Part shown: in pieces, positions 1 through 13,372 of the stretch
How positions within the stretch are numbered: position 1 is the stretch's first letter
Layout: every line of letters begins with the position of its first letter
NCBI RefSeq assembly: GCF_003255815.1
Contig: NC_037670.1
Location: 63,442,031 to 63,506,030 of the forward strand
DNA: 64,000 nt
DNA from: Theropithecus gelada
Lineage: Eukaryota > Chordata > Mammalia > Primates > Cercopithecidae
Direction of reading: 5' to 3'
Notes under the pieces: generated by a model
What the model saw: the letters and a program-made list of their open reading frames with translations, nothing else
What the model was told of the DNA's origin: nothing
Databases searched by the model: none
Translations under genes and position numbers: made by a program

Positions 1-2722
1 ATAGATCTCATGAACTTACTCTTCCTATCTAACTGAAATTTTGTATTCTTTGACCAATATCTTTCCAATCATCCCTCCCCATTGCCCCAGCCCCTGGTCA
101 CCATCATTTTACTCTCCACTTATATAGTTCACCTTTTTAAGATTCCATATGCGAGTGAAATCATGTGTCATTTTTCTTTCTTTGACTGGCTTATTTCACT
201 TAACATAATGTCCTCCAAGTTCATCCATGTTGTAGCAAATGATAAAATTTCATTCTTTTTTATGGTCAACCAGTCTTTCATTGTCCACATATACCATGTT
301 TTCTTTACCCATTCCTCCACTGATGGACACTTAGATTGAGTCCATCTCTTGACTGTTGTGAATAATGCTGCTTTGAACATGGGAATGCAGTTATCTAATT
401 GATATACTGGCTTTGACTCATTTGAATATATGTCCAGTAGTGGGATTGCTGAATCACATGGTAGTTCTACTTTTACTTTTCTGAGGAACCTCTACACTGT
501 TTTCCATAATGGATGTACTAGTTTATATTCCTACCAACAGTGTTCAATCGTTCCCCTTTCCTCCATATTCAGGCCAACACTTATCTTTATAATGGTCATT
601 CTAACATTTGTGAGGTAATGTCTCATTGCCCTTTTAGCTTGCATTTCCCTGATGATTAGTGATGTTAAACTTTTTTCATATACCTGTTGGCCATTTGTAT
701 ATCTTCGTTTGAGAAATGTCTATTTACCTCCTTTGTCTTTTTAAAATTGGGTTACTTATTTTCTTGCTATTGAACCATTTGAATTCCTTACATATTTTGG
801 ATATTAACCCCTTATCAGATATATGGTTTGCACATATGTTCTCCTAATCTGTAGGATGTCTCTTCACTCTGTGGCTTGTTTCTTGTGCTGTGCTGCTGTG
901 CAGAAGTGTTATAGTTTGTTGTAATCCCATCTGTCTATTTTTGCTTTTGTTGCCTGTGCTTTTGGGTTTATAGCCAAAAAATTAATTGCTTGGACTAACG
1001 TCTCTGAGCATGTTTTCTTCTAGTATTTTTCAGTTTGGGGTCTTATTTTTAAGCGTTTGGTCTATTTTGAATTGACTTTTGTATATGATATGAAATTAGG
1101 GTATAATTTAATTCTTCCACATGTTGATATCCAGTTTTCCCAGCATAATTTATTGAAGAGACTGCCTTTTTCCAATTGTGTGTTCTTGACACCTTTGTCA
1201 AATATCAGTTGACTGTAAAAGCATGGATGTATTTTTGGGCTCCCTATTCTGTCTCATTGGTCTATGTATTTGTTTTAATGACAGTGCCGTGTTGTTTTGA
1301 TCACCATCACTTGTACTTTTTTTGAAGTCAGATAGTGTGATGCTCCCAGCTTTTGTCTTTTAGCCCAAGATTGCTCTGGCCACTTGGTCTTTTGTGGTTC
1401 CTTGTGAATTTTAGGATTTTTTTTCTATTTCTGTGATAAAACATCATTGGAATTGCAGGGAATGTATTGAATTTGTATATTGCTTTAGGTAGTATGAACA
1501 TTTAAAAAATACTAATTTCTCTAATCTATATAAATGAGACATATTTCCATTTACTTGTGTCTTCTTTAACTTTTAAAATCAATGTTTCATAGTTTTTAGT
1601 GCAGAGATCTTCACCTCCTTGGTTAAGTTTATTCTTAAGTATTTTACTTCATTTTATTGTAGCTATTGTAAATGGGATTGTTTTCTGATTTGTTTTTCAC
1701 ATAGTTCATTGTTAGTGTATGGAAACATTACTAATTTTTGTATCCTGAAATTTTACTGAATTTGTTTGTTAGTTCTAAGAGCTTTTTGGTGGATTTTTTA
1801 GAGTTTTGTATATATAAGATCATATTGCCTGCAAATAAAGAATTTAAATTCATTTTTTCCAATTTAGGTGTCTTTATATTTTTTTCTTGTCTATTTTCTC
1901 TGACTAGGTCTTCCAATGCTATGTTGAATAGATGTGACAAGAGTGGGCATTCTAGTCTCGTTCATTATCTTAAAGGAAAAGCTTTCAACATTTTATACTT
2001 GAGGATGATGTTAGCTATCGGTTTGTCATATATGGCCTTTATTGTGCTAAGATGCATTTCTTCTATACCTCCTTTATTGAGAATGAGTTTTAATCATGAA
2101 ATAATGAATTTTATTGAATGCTTTTTCTGCACATTAAGATTATCATATATATTTACTTCTTCATTTTGTTAATATAATATATCACATTTATTAATTTACA
2201 TATGTTGAACCATCCTTGCATCGCTGGGATAAATCCCACCTGATCATGGTGAATTATCTTTTGAAAGTACTGTTAAAGTTTGTGCACTAGTATTTTGCTG
2301 AGGATTTTTGAATCTATATTTAAGGGTATTGGCCTCTAGCTTTCTTTTATTGTAGTGTCCTTGTCTGGTTTTGATATCAAGGAAATTCTGGCCTCATAAA
2401 ATGAGTTTGGAATTATTGTCTTTTTTTTTTTTTTGGAAGAGTTTGAGGAGGATTGATATTAATTTTTTAAGTGTTGGGTAAAATTTAGCCATGACACTGT
2501 CAGGTCCTGTGCTTTTCTTTGATGGGAGACTTTTTATTACAGATTCAAGTTATTTACTTATTACCAATTTGTTCAGATGTTCTATTTCTTTATAATTCAA
2601 TTTGGTAGTTTGAATGTGTCTAGGAATTTATCCATTTCCTCTAGGCTAAGTAATTTATTGTTTGTTATATAATTGTTTATAATAGTCTCTAATGATCATT
2701 TGTATTTTGGTATATATCAGTG
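1..2722 (-). mobile_element. Old L1 fragment (L1MA/L1MB-like), antisense, cut by window edge
   Basis: Read on the minus strand this is L1 3' UTR (about 1-180) followed by the C-terminal and middle part of ORF2. Typical antisense L1 phrases are visible, for example cattcctccactgatggaca near 310, and the RT-region phrase ggttttgatatcaaggaaat near 2370. Many stops and indels break every frame; the longest frames here (about 60-140 codons) are chance or shadow frames. Homology stops around 2722, inside ORF2, so the element is 5'-truncated or cut there. The 3' end lies left of the window. Subfamily is a guess from divergence. Confidence 0.88.
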
Positions 2723-2985
2723 AAACTCTACTTAGGGATGAAAGAGAGGAGAAAGTCGAGAATAACTCGTTGGAATCTAGTTGTAGGGACTGAGAGAGTA
2801 GTTGCACAATATATCGAGATTGCAATTTAGATAATTTTGTGGGACATGTAGATACCCATTTTGCATGACTGGCTCTCAGAATGGAGTCCTGAGAGAGAAT
2901 CACATTACCATGATGTAATATGCATGTGCTGGAGACCATGTGTTCACTAGAGAAACAACTGGGGGAGAACAAATGGAGAGTAATT
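2723..2985. other. Short unassigned stretch
   Basis: About 260 bases between two L1 pieces with no repeat or gene that I recognise. It is the left flank of the L1PA insertion that begins with the T-run at 2986. A weak minus-strand open frame (about 100 codons) has no recognisable motif. Confidence 0.5.
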
Positions 2986-3459
2986 TTTTTTTTTTTAATT
3001 ATGCTTTAAGTTCCAGGGTACATGTGCACAACATGCAGGTTTGTTACGTATGTATACTTGTTCCCTGTTGGTGTGCTGCACCCATCAAGTCATCAGCACC
3101 CATCAACTCATCATTTATATCAGGTATAACTCCTAATGCCATCCCTCTCCCCTCCCCGCTCCCCATAATAGGCCCCGGTGTGTGATGTTCCACTTCCAGA
3201 GTCCAAGTGATCTCAAAGTTCAATTCCCACCTATGAGTGAGAACATGCGGTGTTTGGCTTTCTGTTCTTGCGATAGTTTGCTAAGAATGATGGTTTCCAA
3301 CTGCATCCATGTCCCTACAAAGGACACAAACTCATCCCTTTTTATGGCTGCATAGTATTCCATGGTGTATATGTGCCACATTTTCTTAATCCAGTCTCTC
3401 GCTGATGGACATTTGGGTTGATTCCAAGTCTTTGCTATTGTGAATAGTGCTGCAATAAA
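2986..3459 (-). mobile_element. L1PA 3' end, antisense arm of a 5'-inverted insertion
   Basis: Starts with a T-run (2986-2996), the complement of the poly(A) tail, followed by the L1PA 3' UTR and the last part of ORF2 on the minus strand. The 3' UTR has the duplicated gagttgatgggtgctga-type segment shared with the sense L1PA copy at 28055-28703, which puts both in the same middle-aged L1PA group. It stops at about 3459 and is directly followed by L1 sequence in the opposite orientation, the classic product of twin priming during L1 integration. Confidence 0.92.
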
Positions 3460-4890
<1,431 letters not shown>

Positions 4891-6139
4891 TGACAGTGAA
4901 TGTTAAACATTATGTTCAACATTTTGAGGACACACCAGACTGTTTTGCAAAGTAGCTGCACTATATTGTAATTTCATCATGAGCGTATGAGTGTTCTGAT
5001 TTCTCCATTTCGTCACAAGTAATTGTCAGATTTTTTGATTGTAGCTATGCTAGTGGGTATAAAGTGATATCTTATGGTGATTTTGATTTGCATTTCCTTG
5101 ATGACTAATGATGTTGCTTATCATTTCTTGTGCTTACTGTCCATTTGTATATCTTTGGAGAAATGTCAATTCAGATCCTTTGCACGTTATAACAGTGGGT
5201 TGTCTTTATATTATTGAGTTGTAGGATTTATATATTCCAAATGCAAGTTTCTAGTCAGATAAATAACTTTCAAATGTTTCCTCCCATTTTGTGTTTTGAC
5301 TTTTCACTTTTCCAATAAAGTTGTTTGAAACACACAGGTTTTACATTTTGATTAAGTACAATTGACCAATTTTTTTGTTGGTTTCTTATGTTTTTGGTGT
5401 TTTTGGCATTGTATCAAAAAACCATTGCAGGACCCAAGATCATGAAGATTTACTCCTAAATTTCCTTCTAAGTGTTTTATTGATCTAACTATTACATTGA
5501 CATTTATGGTCCATTTGATTTAATTTTTTGTACGGTATGAGGTAGCAATCAAATTTCATTCTCTTGTATTTGGCTTTTCAGTTGTGCCAGCACTATTTTT
5601 TGAAAATACTTCATTGTCTGCTGAATAATATTGAAATAATTGTTGAAAACCAATTGATTATATATATATGGGTATATTTCTGAAATCTAAATTCTATAGT
5701 ATTGATCTGTATATCTATATTTCAGGATCATGTTGTCTTGATTACTGTGGCTTCACATTAAGTTTTGAAATCATGAAATATGAATCTTCCTATTTTTCAT
5801 TTTTTGGATTATTTTAGCTGTTATGAATAATTTTCAGTTAGATATATATTTTAGAATCAGTTTGCTAAGTTTACAAAGAATTCACCTGAAACTTTGATCG
5901 AGATTATGTTGAAACTGTAGGTCAGTTTTTGGAAGTATTAATATCTTAAGAATATTCAATCTTCTGAGTCATTAATATGGATATTGATTCCATTAATTAA
6001 GATCTTTTAACATTGTTGTTTTTAGAGTATAGGTTTTTCACTACTTTTGTTAAATTTATTTATCAGTATTATATTAGTTTTGATGATTTGTAAGTAAAAT
6101 TATTTTCTCAGTTTCCTTTATAGATTATTCATTGCAAGT

Positions 6140-6493
6140 TGATGGAGTTTTAATGTTTGTGTCCTCACAAAATTAATATATTGAAATCCTGCTACTCAAG
6201 CTAATGGTTTGTTTGAGGATGTAGAGCCTTTGGGAGGTAACTAGGTCATGAGGACTCTGCCTTTCCAAATAGGATTAGTGCCCTTATAAAAGAGCATCTC
6301 TCTCAACATGTAAGGAAAAAAAGAGGAAAATGTGCTATCTCTAAGGAAGCAAGCACTTGCCAGACAGTCAATCTGCTGATGCCTTGATCTTAGACTTCCC
6401 AGCCTCCAGAACTATGAGAAATAAATTTCTGTTGTTTATAAGTCACCCAATTAAAGGTATTTTTGTTATAGTATCTCAAAATAGACTAATACA
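6140..6493 (+). mobile_element. Solo LTR, MaLR MLT1 type
   Basis: Complete 354-bp LTR with TG at 6140-6141 and CA at the right end, flanked by the perfect 5-bp target duplication CAAGT (6135-6139 and 6494-6498). The inside matches the MLT1 pattern: gtttgtgtcc near the start, ttagtgcccttataaaagag near 6282, cttagacttcccagcctcca near 6389, and an AATAAA-type signal followed by ttctgttgtttataa. MaLRs are ancient nonautonomous ERVL relatives. The internal part is gone, so it is a solo LTR from LTR-LTR recombination. Confidence 0.9.
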
Positions 6494-7445
6494 CAAGTAC
6501 ATAGAAATAGAACTGATTTTTGTATATTGATTTTGGATCCTTCAGGCTTATTGAATATATTCATTTGTTCTAATGATTTTTTTTAGTGGATTCCTTAGGA
6601 TTTTGCATATACAAGAAAATATAGATAGTAGCAAATAGAGATGGTTTTACTTCTTCTGTTCCTCTCTAGTTGCCTTTTATTATTTTTCTTTTTCTTTCCT
6701 GATTGCCTTTGCTATACTGTCCAATACAGTTTTGAGTAGACATGGTAAGAGTGGATATTCTTTTCTTGTTCTTGATCTTCAGTTCCAGTCTTAGAATTGA
6801 GTTATTTACCATTAAGTATGATGTTACCTGCGGATTTTTGTATATGTCCCCTATCAGGTTAAGGAAGCTCACGTCTATTCCTAGTTTATGTAATGTTTTT
6901 TACTATGAAAGAGTGTTGGATTATTCTGTGCTTTTTCTGCATATACTTAGATGCTTATTATTTTTGCTTTTTTATTATATTGATATGGGTTATTCATTAA
7001 TTGGTTTTGGATATTAAACCAACTTTGCATTCCTGTAATAAATCTCACTTATTCATGGTGTGGAATCCTTTTTATATGTCAATAGATTTGGTTTGTAAGT
7101 ATTTTGTAAAGGTTATATTCATAAGGGATATTGGCCTGTAGTTTTCTTTTCTTTCAACGTCTTCTTCTGGTTTTACTATCAAGGCAATACTAATCTCACA
7201 GAATGTGATAGCAGTTTTCATACACTTTTATTATTTGGGAGCCTTGAGAATAATTGATATTAATTCTTTAAATGTCAGTTAAAATTCATCAGTAAAGCCA
7301 TGTCACCCTAGGCTTATTTGTGGGTAGCTTTTTAATTACTCATTTAAACACTATACTACTTGTTATAGGCCTACAGAGATTTTCTAATTCTTTTTGAATT
7401 AGGTTAGGTAGTTTGTGTCCTCCTAGGTTGTTTTTGTTTTTGTTT

Positions 7446-7729
7446 TTGTTTTTTTTTTTGGAAATGGAGTTTTGCTCTTGTTACCCAGGCTTGCACAGTC
7501 TTGGCTCACTGTAGCCTCTGCCTCCCAGATTCAAGTGATTCTTCTGCCTCAGCTTCAGGAGGCTGGGATTACAGGTGCCCACCACCATGCCCAACTAAAT
7601 TTTGTATTTTTAACAGAGATGGGGTTTCACCATGTTGCTCAGGCTGGTCTCAAACTCCTGACCTCAGGTGATCCACTCATCTTGGCCTCCCAAAGTGCCG
7701 AGATTACAGACGTGAGCCACTGTGCCAGG
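7446..7729 (-). mobile_element. Alu (S-like), antisense
   Basis: Complement of an Alu: T-rich tail with (GTTTTT) units at 7431-7460, then both monomers read backwards to about 7729 (gtgagccactgtgccaggcc). About 15-20 bases are missing just after acccaggct near 7490. It has accumulated substitutions typical of an S-type or older copy. It lies inside the ancient antisense L1. Confidence 0.92.
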
Positions 7730-7743
7730 CCCTATGTATTTTT

Positions 7744-7864
7744 CTATTTCATCTAATTTATCTAATTAGATAAAATTAATTACTCTAATTAATCTAATTA
7801 AACAAAGAAATACAGTTAAAAGTAAATAATCAGAAGAGTTCTATTTCATCTAATTTATCTAATT
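7744..7864 (+). repeat. Local direct duplication inside L1
   Basis: The string ctatttcatctaatttatct is present at 7744-7763 and again at 7840-7859, each continuing as aatt. Between them lie about 75 bases of AT-rich sequence that repeats the word taatt many times. This is an internal duplication or templated insertion within the old L1. Confidence 0.8.
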
Positions 7865-8300
7865 TAGTGGTGCATAATTCTTCATAATATTTCTTTATTC
7901 AATGAAGTTTAGTAGTATTGTCCACCATTTCATATCTGATTATATTAACTTAAGTCTTTTCTCTTTTTCTTGGTTAATCTAACTAAAGGTTGGCAATTTT
8001 GTTGATCTTTACAAACAAATAACTTTGGTTTTACTTATTTTCTCTATATTTTTATTTCCATGTATTATTAATTTACATGCTATTATTTTCTTACTTCTGC
8101 ATACTTTATAGTGAGTTAGTTTGTGTTTCTATTTCCAGTGCCTTAATGTAGAAGTTTAGGTTGTTGGTTTAAGAACTTTCTTGTTTTCTAAACTATAGAC
8201 ATTAAAAGCTACACTCTTATTTTCATTCATTTCAAAGTTTTCTATTTTGTGCTGTGGCTATTGAAGTATTCTGCTTACTTTTAACTGTATTTCATTGTTT

Positions 8301-9039
8301 TTTTTTTGTTCTTGTATTCACAGTGACTCTCCTGATTGGAAGTCACTGCCTTATGAATGAGCCAGATGACACTGGGATGCCTGGATTCTCAGCAATCCAT
8401 GTCTGAGGCAGTCTACACCTAGTAGTGGCAACTGGATGGAAGAAGGAATTCATGATACCTTGTCTGAAATTGCCTAGAATATAGCCTCTGCTACAAGCAG
8501 CTGGGGGACAGGATGAGGCATGCTGATGTGCTACTCCTCTCGGGAAGATATCTTAGCCCTTGACTTACCACTGGGGGAAATGGGGGCCACTGTTTTTTGG
8601 CTACACCAGTCTGCAGTGAAGTTTCTTTTACATTGAGATGGGAAGACAAGAAAGAAAGGATATTATAATTTAAATGCCATAGACTTTCATATTCTTATTC
8701 AATTTTAGTAGACTTATATGGATTTATTAGATTTTCCATCATGTTCCAGAAATACAAATTAGTTGCCTTCTTAAAATTTTTCACAAGTTTCACTAGGGAG
8801 TTGGTCTGCCCAGATCCTTATGTTGCCATGCTGCATGTGGAATTCCCCATGGTTCCTTTCAAAGTTATTTTGTCCTTATTTCCTTCTAAACTAACTCAGC
8901 TAAAGATTGGCATAAATTTTTCATCTTCACTTGCATTTGACATAGATGACTTTGACATGGACATGAGAGTCATTGTATTGAGATGTTCGCTGTAGCCTTT
9001 ATCACCAAGTGAACTTGGTTCATTTGACTGGGGTATTTG
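8301..9039. other. Unassigned low-repeat stretch
   Basis: Starts after a T-run near 8300. I see no recognisable repeat, gene or RNA. A plus-strand frame of 84 codons (8741-8995) has no motif, no clear codon bias and no splice context, so I do not call it a gene. Confidence 0.5.
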
Positions 9040-9610
9040 TTATCTATTGTTAGGTACCAAACTGTCACAGTCCTAGTGGCTTAAAATGACATACACTCAT
9101 TACAGTTTCTGGGTGTCAGCTGTCAAAGCCTGACTTAGCTGGATCCTTTAATTAATTATCTCTCATGAGACTCTAAGCAATACATTGATCAAGAAATTGA
9201 TTTCATCTCAAAGCTCAACTGGTGAGTCACTTCTGAGCTTACGCAGTGTTCACCGCTGATAGTTCCTTGTCAGTTGTAAGCCTAAGGACTTGAGTGTCTT
9301 CTTGGCTGTTGGCTGGGACCACCCCATTGTTCCTTATGATTTTGTTTATGATTAGGTCACCTCCCTAGGGAAGTTTGCAACATAGCAGCTTGTGTCATCG
9401 AAATTGGCAAAGGATAAGATAATCTATTAGCAAGACAGGTTACCATCTTATGCAAAGTAGCCATGGAATGACATCCGCCTTTGCCAGATTCTACTGCTGA
9501 GAAGCGAGTCACAGAGTCCTACCCACACTCAGAAAGAGGACACTAAAGAGGAGTATTAATTTAAAGAGTTAGAGATTTAGGGGTCAGTCTTAGCGTTAGT
9601 CTGCCACAGT
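9040..9610 (-). mobile_element. Old MaLR LTR, MLT1-like, antisense
   Basis: Begins with a diverged form of the ctattgctgcataacaaa-like MLT1 3' edge (tatctattgttaggtaccaa), then tagtggcttaaaatgacata and acagtttctgggtgtcagct, and ends near 9600 with agtctgccacag. This is the layout of an older MLT1 LTR read from its 3' end. Very diverged; no target duplication found. The subfamily is not fixed and a related LTR family is possible. Confidence 0.65.
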
Positions 9611-10183
9611 TGGGAAGGGGTCTCTTTCTGCGTTGATCCATGGCTGGGCCTCTGCCAAAGAGGACAACACTTCCACAGAAAGGAGCCGGCAAAGAGCCTA
9701 TTTTAAGTCTTTGGGCTTCCCCCCAGACATTTCTTCTTCCTGGAATTCTGGGCATTAATCTGTTTTAGTTACTTTTATAACATTAACAGTCTTCTTTCTC
9801 TGGCTTCTTAATGTGTTTTGCTTTGCTATCTCTCATGTGTGTAGGTTTTTGCTGGAGATCTGCCTTATCCCTCTGTCATTCCCAACTATAGTAAATCCCT
9901 CAAGGATTTTATTCTCTGAGAGATACACTTTAATTCCATGAAGAGAGACTCTCCACCTACATTGTTTTCCTCACTTTCTCTCATCTCCTCACTTGTATAC
10001 CCAAGCACCTGGCTGGAAACACCTGGTTATTTTTAAGGCTTTTTAAAATGTAGTTTTTCAAAAAAATGAACACAAATACCTGCAGAAGCATATATTTCCA
10101 TTTCCCTGAAAAGACAACTTAACAGTTTATGAACACCCTACACCCCGTGAGCTAAGTACTTTCTACACTCCCTTCTCATGGCA

Positions 10184-10185
<2 letters not shown>

Positions 10186-10226
<41 letters not shown>
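10186..10226 (+). repeat. (GT)n microsatellite
   Basis: An uninterrupted 41-base GT dinucleotide tract. Length and purity suggest it is likely length-polymorphic. Confidence 0.98.
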
Positions 10227-10227
<1 letters not shown>

Positions 10228-10534
10228 ATACTCCCAGAGATTTGTGATGAACATATATTCTTATATGTCATTTTTTCTTCAGAAACTTCTGCTGTCTCTT
10301 ACCTGATCACAGAGTGATTCCATTTTCTTGGAGAGCCACTAAAGCCCCTCACTCTGTTTAGAATCTACTTTTGGCAAAGCAACACCCAATCTCTTCCTCT
10401 ACTTTTTCAACTCACTAGCTGATTATCTTAATCAGTGCATGGTTTCATCAGCACACTAGACTGTTTATGCCTTTATAATAACACTCATGCAATATTACTG
10501 CTTACTGTATTGTCTGATAAGGATCCCATAAATT

Positions 10535-10563
10535 AGAAATACATCATGAGGTATAACTCCCAA

Positions 10564-10594
<31 letters not shown>

Positions 10595-10610
10595 AAGAAA
10601 TACATCATGA
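10535..10610 (+). mobile_element. Ultra-short retro-insertion with 15-bp target duplication
   Basis: The 15-mer agaaatacatcatga occurs at 10535-10549 and 10596-10610. Between the copies are 46 bases: ggtataactcccaat followed by an (AAAT)n tail. A patterned A-rich tail plus a target duplication is the signature of L1-driven insertion. The first 15 bases resemble the antisense L1PA 3' UTR seen at 3123-3137 (ggtataactcctaat), which would fit a very short inverted L1, but 14 of 15 matched bases can also be chance. Confidence 0.8.
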
Positions 10611-11246
10611 AACAGCAAAAAAAATAGAAATTTTATTTATTTCTATATACACATTTAAAAGAAAAATAATAACGTTAGTATGCATATAATCACTACTAAG
10701 ATTTAATAATAAGACTTTGTAACTACCAAGCATACAACCTGTATATGTTCTTCCCCAATTGCATCTTCCCACCCTCTCACTTAAGCTATTTTGACATTTT
10801 AATAGCACTCCCTGGCTTTTTGTAAGTATAATTTTATAAACTATACATGGATATTTAAAGAATGGGATATTTGATTTTACCTGGTTTTGAAATTCATATG
10901 AGTAGAATCACACTATAAGTATTCTTCTATTACTTGCATTTTTTGCTGAAAATTATATTTCTAAGATTCAGCTATTTTGGTGCCTTTGGCTGTATTACTA
11001 ATCTTTTTGTTGCTTTTTAACATTCCATTTTACAGTATGCCACAATTTATTTATCTAATCTACTGTTGATGGAAATTTAAATTGTTTTCAGATTTTGGCT
11101 GCTACAAATGATGCTGTTTTATATATTCTTATACAGATCTTGTAGCTCACATGTGCAAGAGTTTCTTTAAAATCTGTACCTAGTTTTGAAATTCCTTTAG
11201 TTAAGAACATGTGAGTGACCGTTTCTGCCAAAATGAGTTGCCCAGT

Positions 11247-11647
11247 TGCTATGGTTTGAGTGTTTGTCTCCTCTAAAACTCATGTTGAATTTTAATTGCT
11301 ATTATAATAATATTAAGAGGCAGCAACTTTTAGAGGTGATTAGCTCATGAGAGCTGCTCTCATTGATGGATTAATGTTGTTATTGTGGGAGTGGTTTTGT
11401 TACAGTATCAGTGGGTTTCTTATAAAAGGATGAATGTGGTCCCCTTTCGCTTTCCCTCTCACGTTTTCTTTGCCCTTCTGCCATGAGATGATACAACAAC
11501 AACAACAACAAAAAAACCCCTCACTGGCTGCTAGGCCCATGTCCTGGACTTCCCAGACTCTAGAACTATGAGCCAATAAATTTATCTCCATTATAAATTA
11601 CACAGTCTCAGGTATTCTGTGATAGCAGCACAAAACATAGTAAAATA
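11247..11647 (+). mobile_element. Solo LTR, MaLR MST/MLT1 type
   Basis: Starts tgctatggtttgagtgtttg, passes through attagctcatgagagctgct and gtgggtttcttataaaagg, and ends with tagaactatgagccaataaa then ttacacagtctcaggtattc, the order of an MST-group LTR. A short CAA/poly(A) expansion lies at 11492-11516. The end is eroded (expected ...gactaagaca reads as tagtaaaata), and no target duplication is visible. Confidence 0.85.
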
Positions 11648-11718
11648 ATTTATACACTTATCTGCTCTGTATGGAATTAGCATAGCTCCATATTCTCATG
11701 GATTTTATATAAAATGTC

Positions 11719-12326
11719 TGTGATAGTTCATTTTATATGTCAAGTTGACCTGATTAAGGGATGCCTAGGTAACTGGTAATGTGTTATTTATGGTTGTGTT
11801 TCTGAGAACGTTTCCAGTGGAGATTGGTGTGTGAATCAGTGAACTGAGTGTGGAAGAGCCGTCCTCAATGAGGATAAGCACCATCCAATTGGTTCCAGTC
11901 CCAGATAAAAAAGACAAAGCAAAGGCAAATTTGCTTTCTCTCTCCCTCCTGCAGCTCAAGAGCCTTTGTCTCTTGCCCTTGGACATCAGAACTCCAGGTT
12001 CTTCGGCCTTTAGACTCTAGGCTTTCACCAGCAGCCCCCTGGATTTTCAAGCTTTTGCACTGCGACTGAAAATTATACCATAGCCTTCTCCAGTTCTGAG
12101 ACTTTGGACTTGGGTTGAGCCATGAAAATGGCTTCCCTGGGCCTTCAGCTTGCAGACTCTGGTCTGTTGTAGGACTTCTCAGCCTCGATAAGCACATTAG
12201 CCAATTCCAGTAATAAATTCCCTCTCATCTAGCTATCTGTTCATCCATCCATCCATCCATTGATCCATCCATCCATCTATCAATATCCTGTTGGTTCTGT
12301 ATCTCTGAAAAATACTGATTAATGCA
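11719..12326 (+). mobile_element. Solo LTR, ERVL MLT2 type
   Basis: A 608-bp LTR bounded by TG at 11719 and CA at 12326, with the perfect 5-bp target duplication ATGTC at 11714-11718 and 12327-12331. Inside: caagttgacctgattaaggg, the gtttccagtggagattggtg block, aataaattccctctcat, a tetranucleotide tract and the closing gttggttctgtatctctgaa. These fit MLT2. The minus-strand frames of 73 and 110 codons across it are LTR shadows. Confidence 0.9.
12242..12277 (+). repeat. (ATCC)n tetranucleotide tract in the MLT2 LTR
   Basis: Imperfect ATCC repeats, interrupted once by ttg. It grew from the TATC-like tract that MLT2 LTRs normally carry just before their 3' end. Confidence 0.95.
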
Positions 12327-13080
12327 ATGTCTTAATATTTACCAACCTATTAGAGTTGTAATGATGACTTTTTGCAGGTTTAATTTATGTCTTCCTGATT
12401 GCCAATGATGTTGAGCATATTTTCATGTGTTTCTTGGCCATTTAAGCTTTCTATTTTGTGCAATGGCTGTTGAAATCTTTGGCTCCCTTCTAACTGTATT
12501 GTTGCATTTTCCTTATTAATTTATGTGTTCATTTATATATTCTAGACAAAGAGGTGGCACCCATTTTTTACAATCTTCATGACACATTTTGATGCAAACA
12601 CTTCTTTATTTTTATTATATGCAAGTCTATCAATATCTACCTTTACAATTTTCTTAAGAAAACATTCATATAAAGTCTTGATGATAATTGCTGATACTAT
12701 TATTTATGAACTTTAAAATTTATATTTTCAATCCATCCAGAATTAAATAGTTGCATGGTGTAAGAAAGTGGTTTGACTTCGTTTTTTCCCATTAAAGATA
12801 TGCCATTATCTCATCACAATTTATTAACATGTACCTCATTTCCCCACTGATGTGTCATACCACCTCTGTCATTCATCCATTTCTGAGATCTACGATCTTT
12901 TCCACTTACCTTTTTGAACTTATTCTAAAATCACACAGTTCTATTTTTATCACTTCAAAATAAACCTTAGTGTTTGGTATGGTTAATCTGTCTACCTTGT
13001 CCCATTTTTCAATGATTTGGAAATTTTAGAAGAGAAATTTTGGAAACGTTTAGTCATTTTCCTGTTAAATAAATACATAA

Positions 13081-13372
13081 GCTGTGTGTGGTGGCTCATG
13101 TTTGTAATCCCAGTGCTTAGGGAGGCCCAAGGCAGAGAATTACTTGAGGCCAGGAGTTTGAGACCAACCTGGGCAACAATATAGTGAGACCCCCGTCTCT
13201 ACATTAAAAAGAAAACCATTAGTTGGGCATGGTGGCATTTGCCTGTAGTCCTAGCTACTTGGGATGCTGAGGTGGAATATCCCTTAGGCACAGGAGTTGG
13301 AGGCTGCAGTGAGCTATGACCTTTCCACTGCCCTGCACTCCAGCCTGGGTGACAGAGTGAGACTCTGACTCT
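13081..13372 (+). mobile_element. AluJ, sense
   Basis: Old dimeric Alu with J-type words (aattacttgaggccaggagt, gggcaacaatatagtgagac, gttggaggctgcagtgagct). Starts gctgtgtgtggtggctcatg and ends in a degenerate aaatacatacatac tail. Inserted in the ancient antisense L1. Confidence 0.93.

Larger units (their letters stand above)
4891..8300 (-). mobile_element. Ancient L1M, antisense, interrupted by an LTR and an Alu
   Basis: Minus-strand L1 ORF2 from the C-terminal part into the RT and linker region, heavily mutated and AT-rich. Recognisable pieces include agtgggtataaagtgatatc near 5053 and tctcagtttcctttatagat near 6106. It is split by the MLT1 LTR at 6140-6493 and by the Alu at about 7446-7729, so it is older than both. 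The last 70-80 bases (8240-8300) resemble a segment of the second ancient L1 at 12449-12508, so they may be a separate fragment. A local duplication sits at 7744-7864. Confidence 0.82.
9611..10700. other. Unassigned stretch with microsatellite and a tiny insertion
   Basis: No gene is recognised. It contains a (GT)n tract and a 46-bp insertion flanked by 15-bp duplications, both listed separately. The right end grades into the 3' UTR of an ancient antisense L1, so the boundary at 10700 is approximate. Confidence 0.5.

Noticed and set aside
1738..2172. Plus-strand frame of 144 codons
   Set aside because: It is the antisense shadow of L1 ORF2 RT-region sequence on the minus strand.
2986..3459. 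Taken at first as an independent L1 insertion next to a second sense L1
   Set aside because: Same age group and a direct head-to-head joint with hairpin and short duplication fit a single insertion with 5' inversion better.
11865..12197. Minus-strand frame of 110 codons
   Set aside because: Lies wholly inside the MLT2 LTR; no homologous protein expected.
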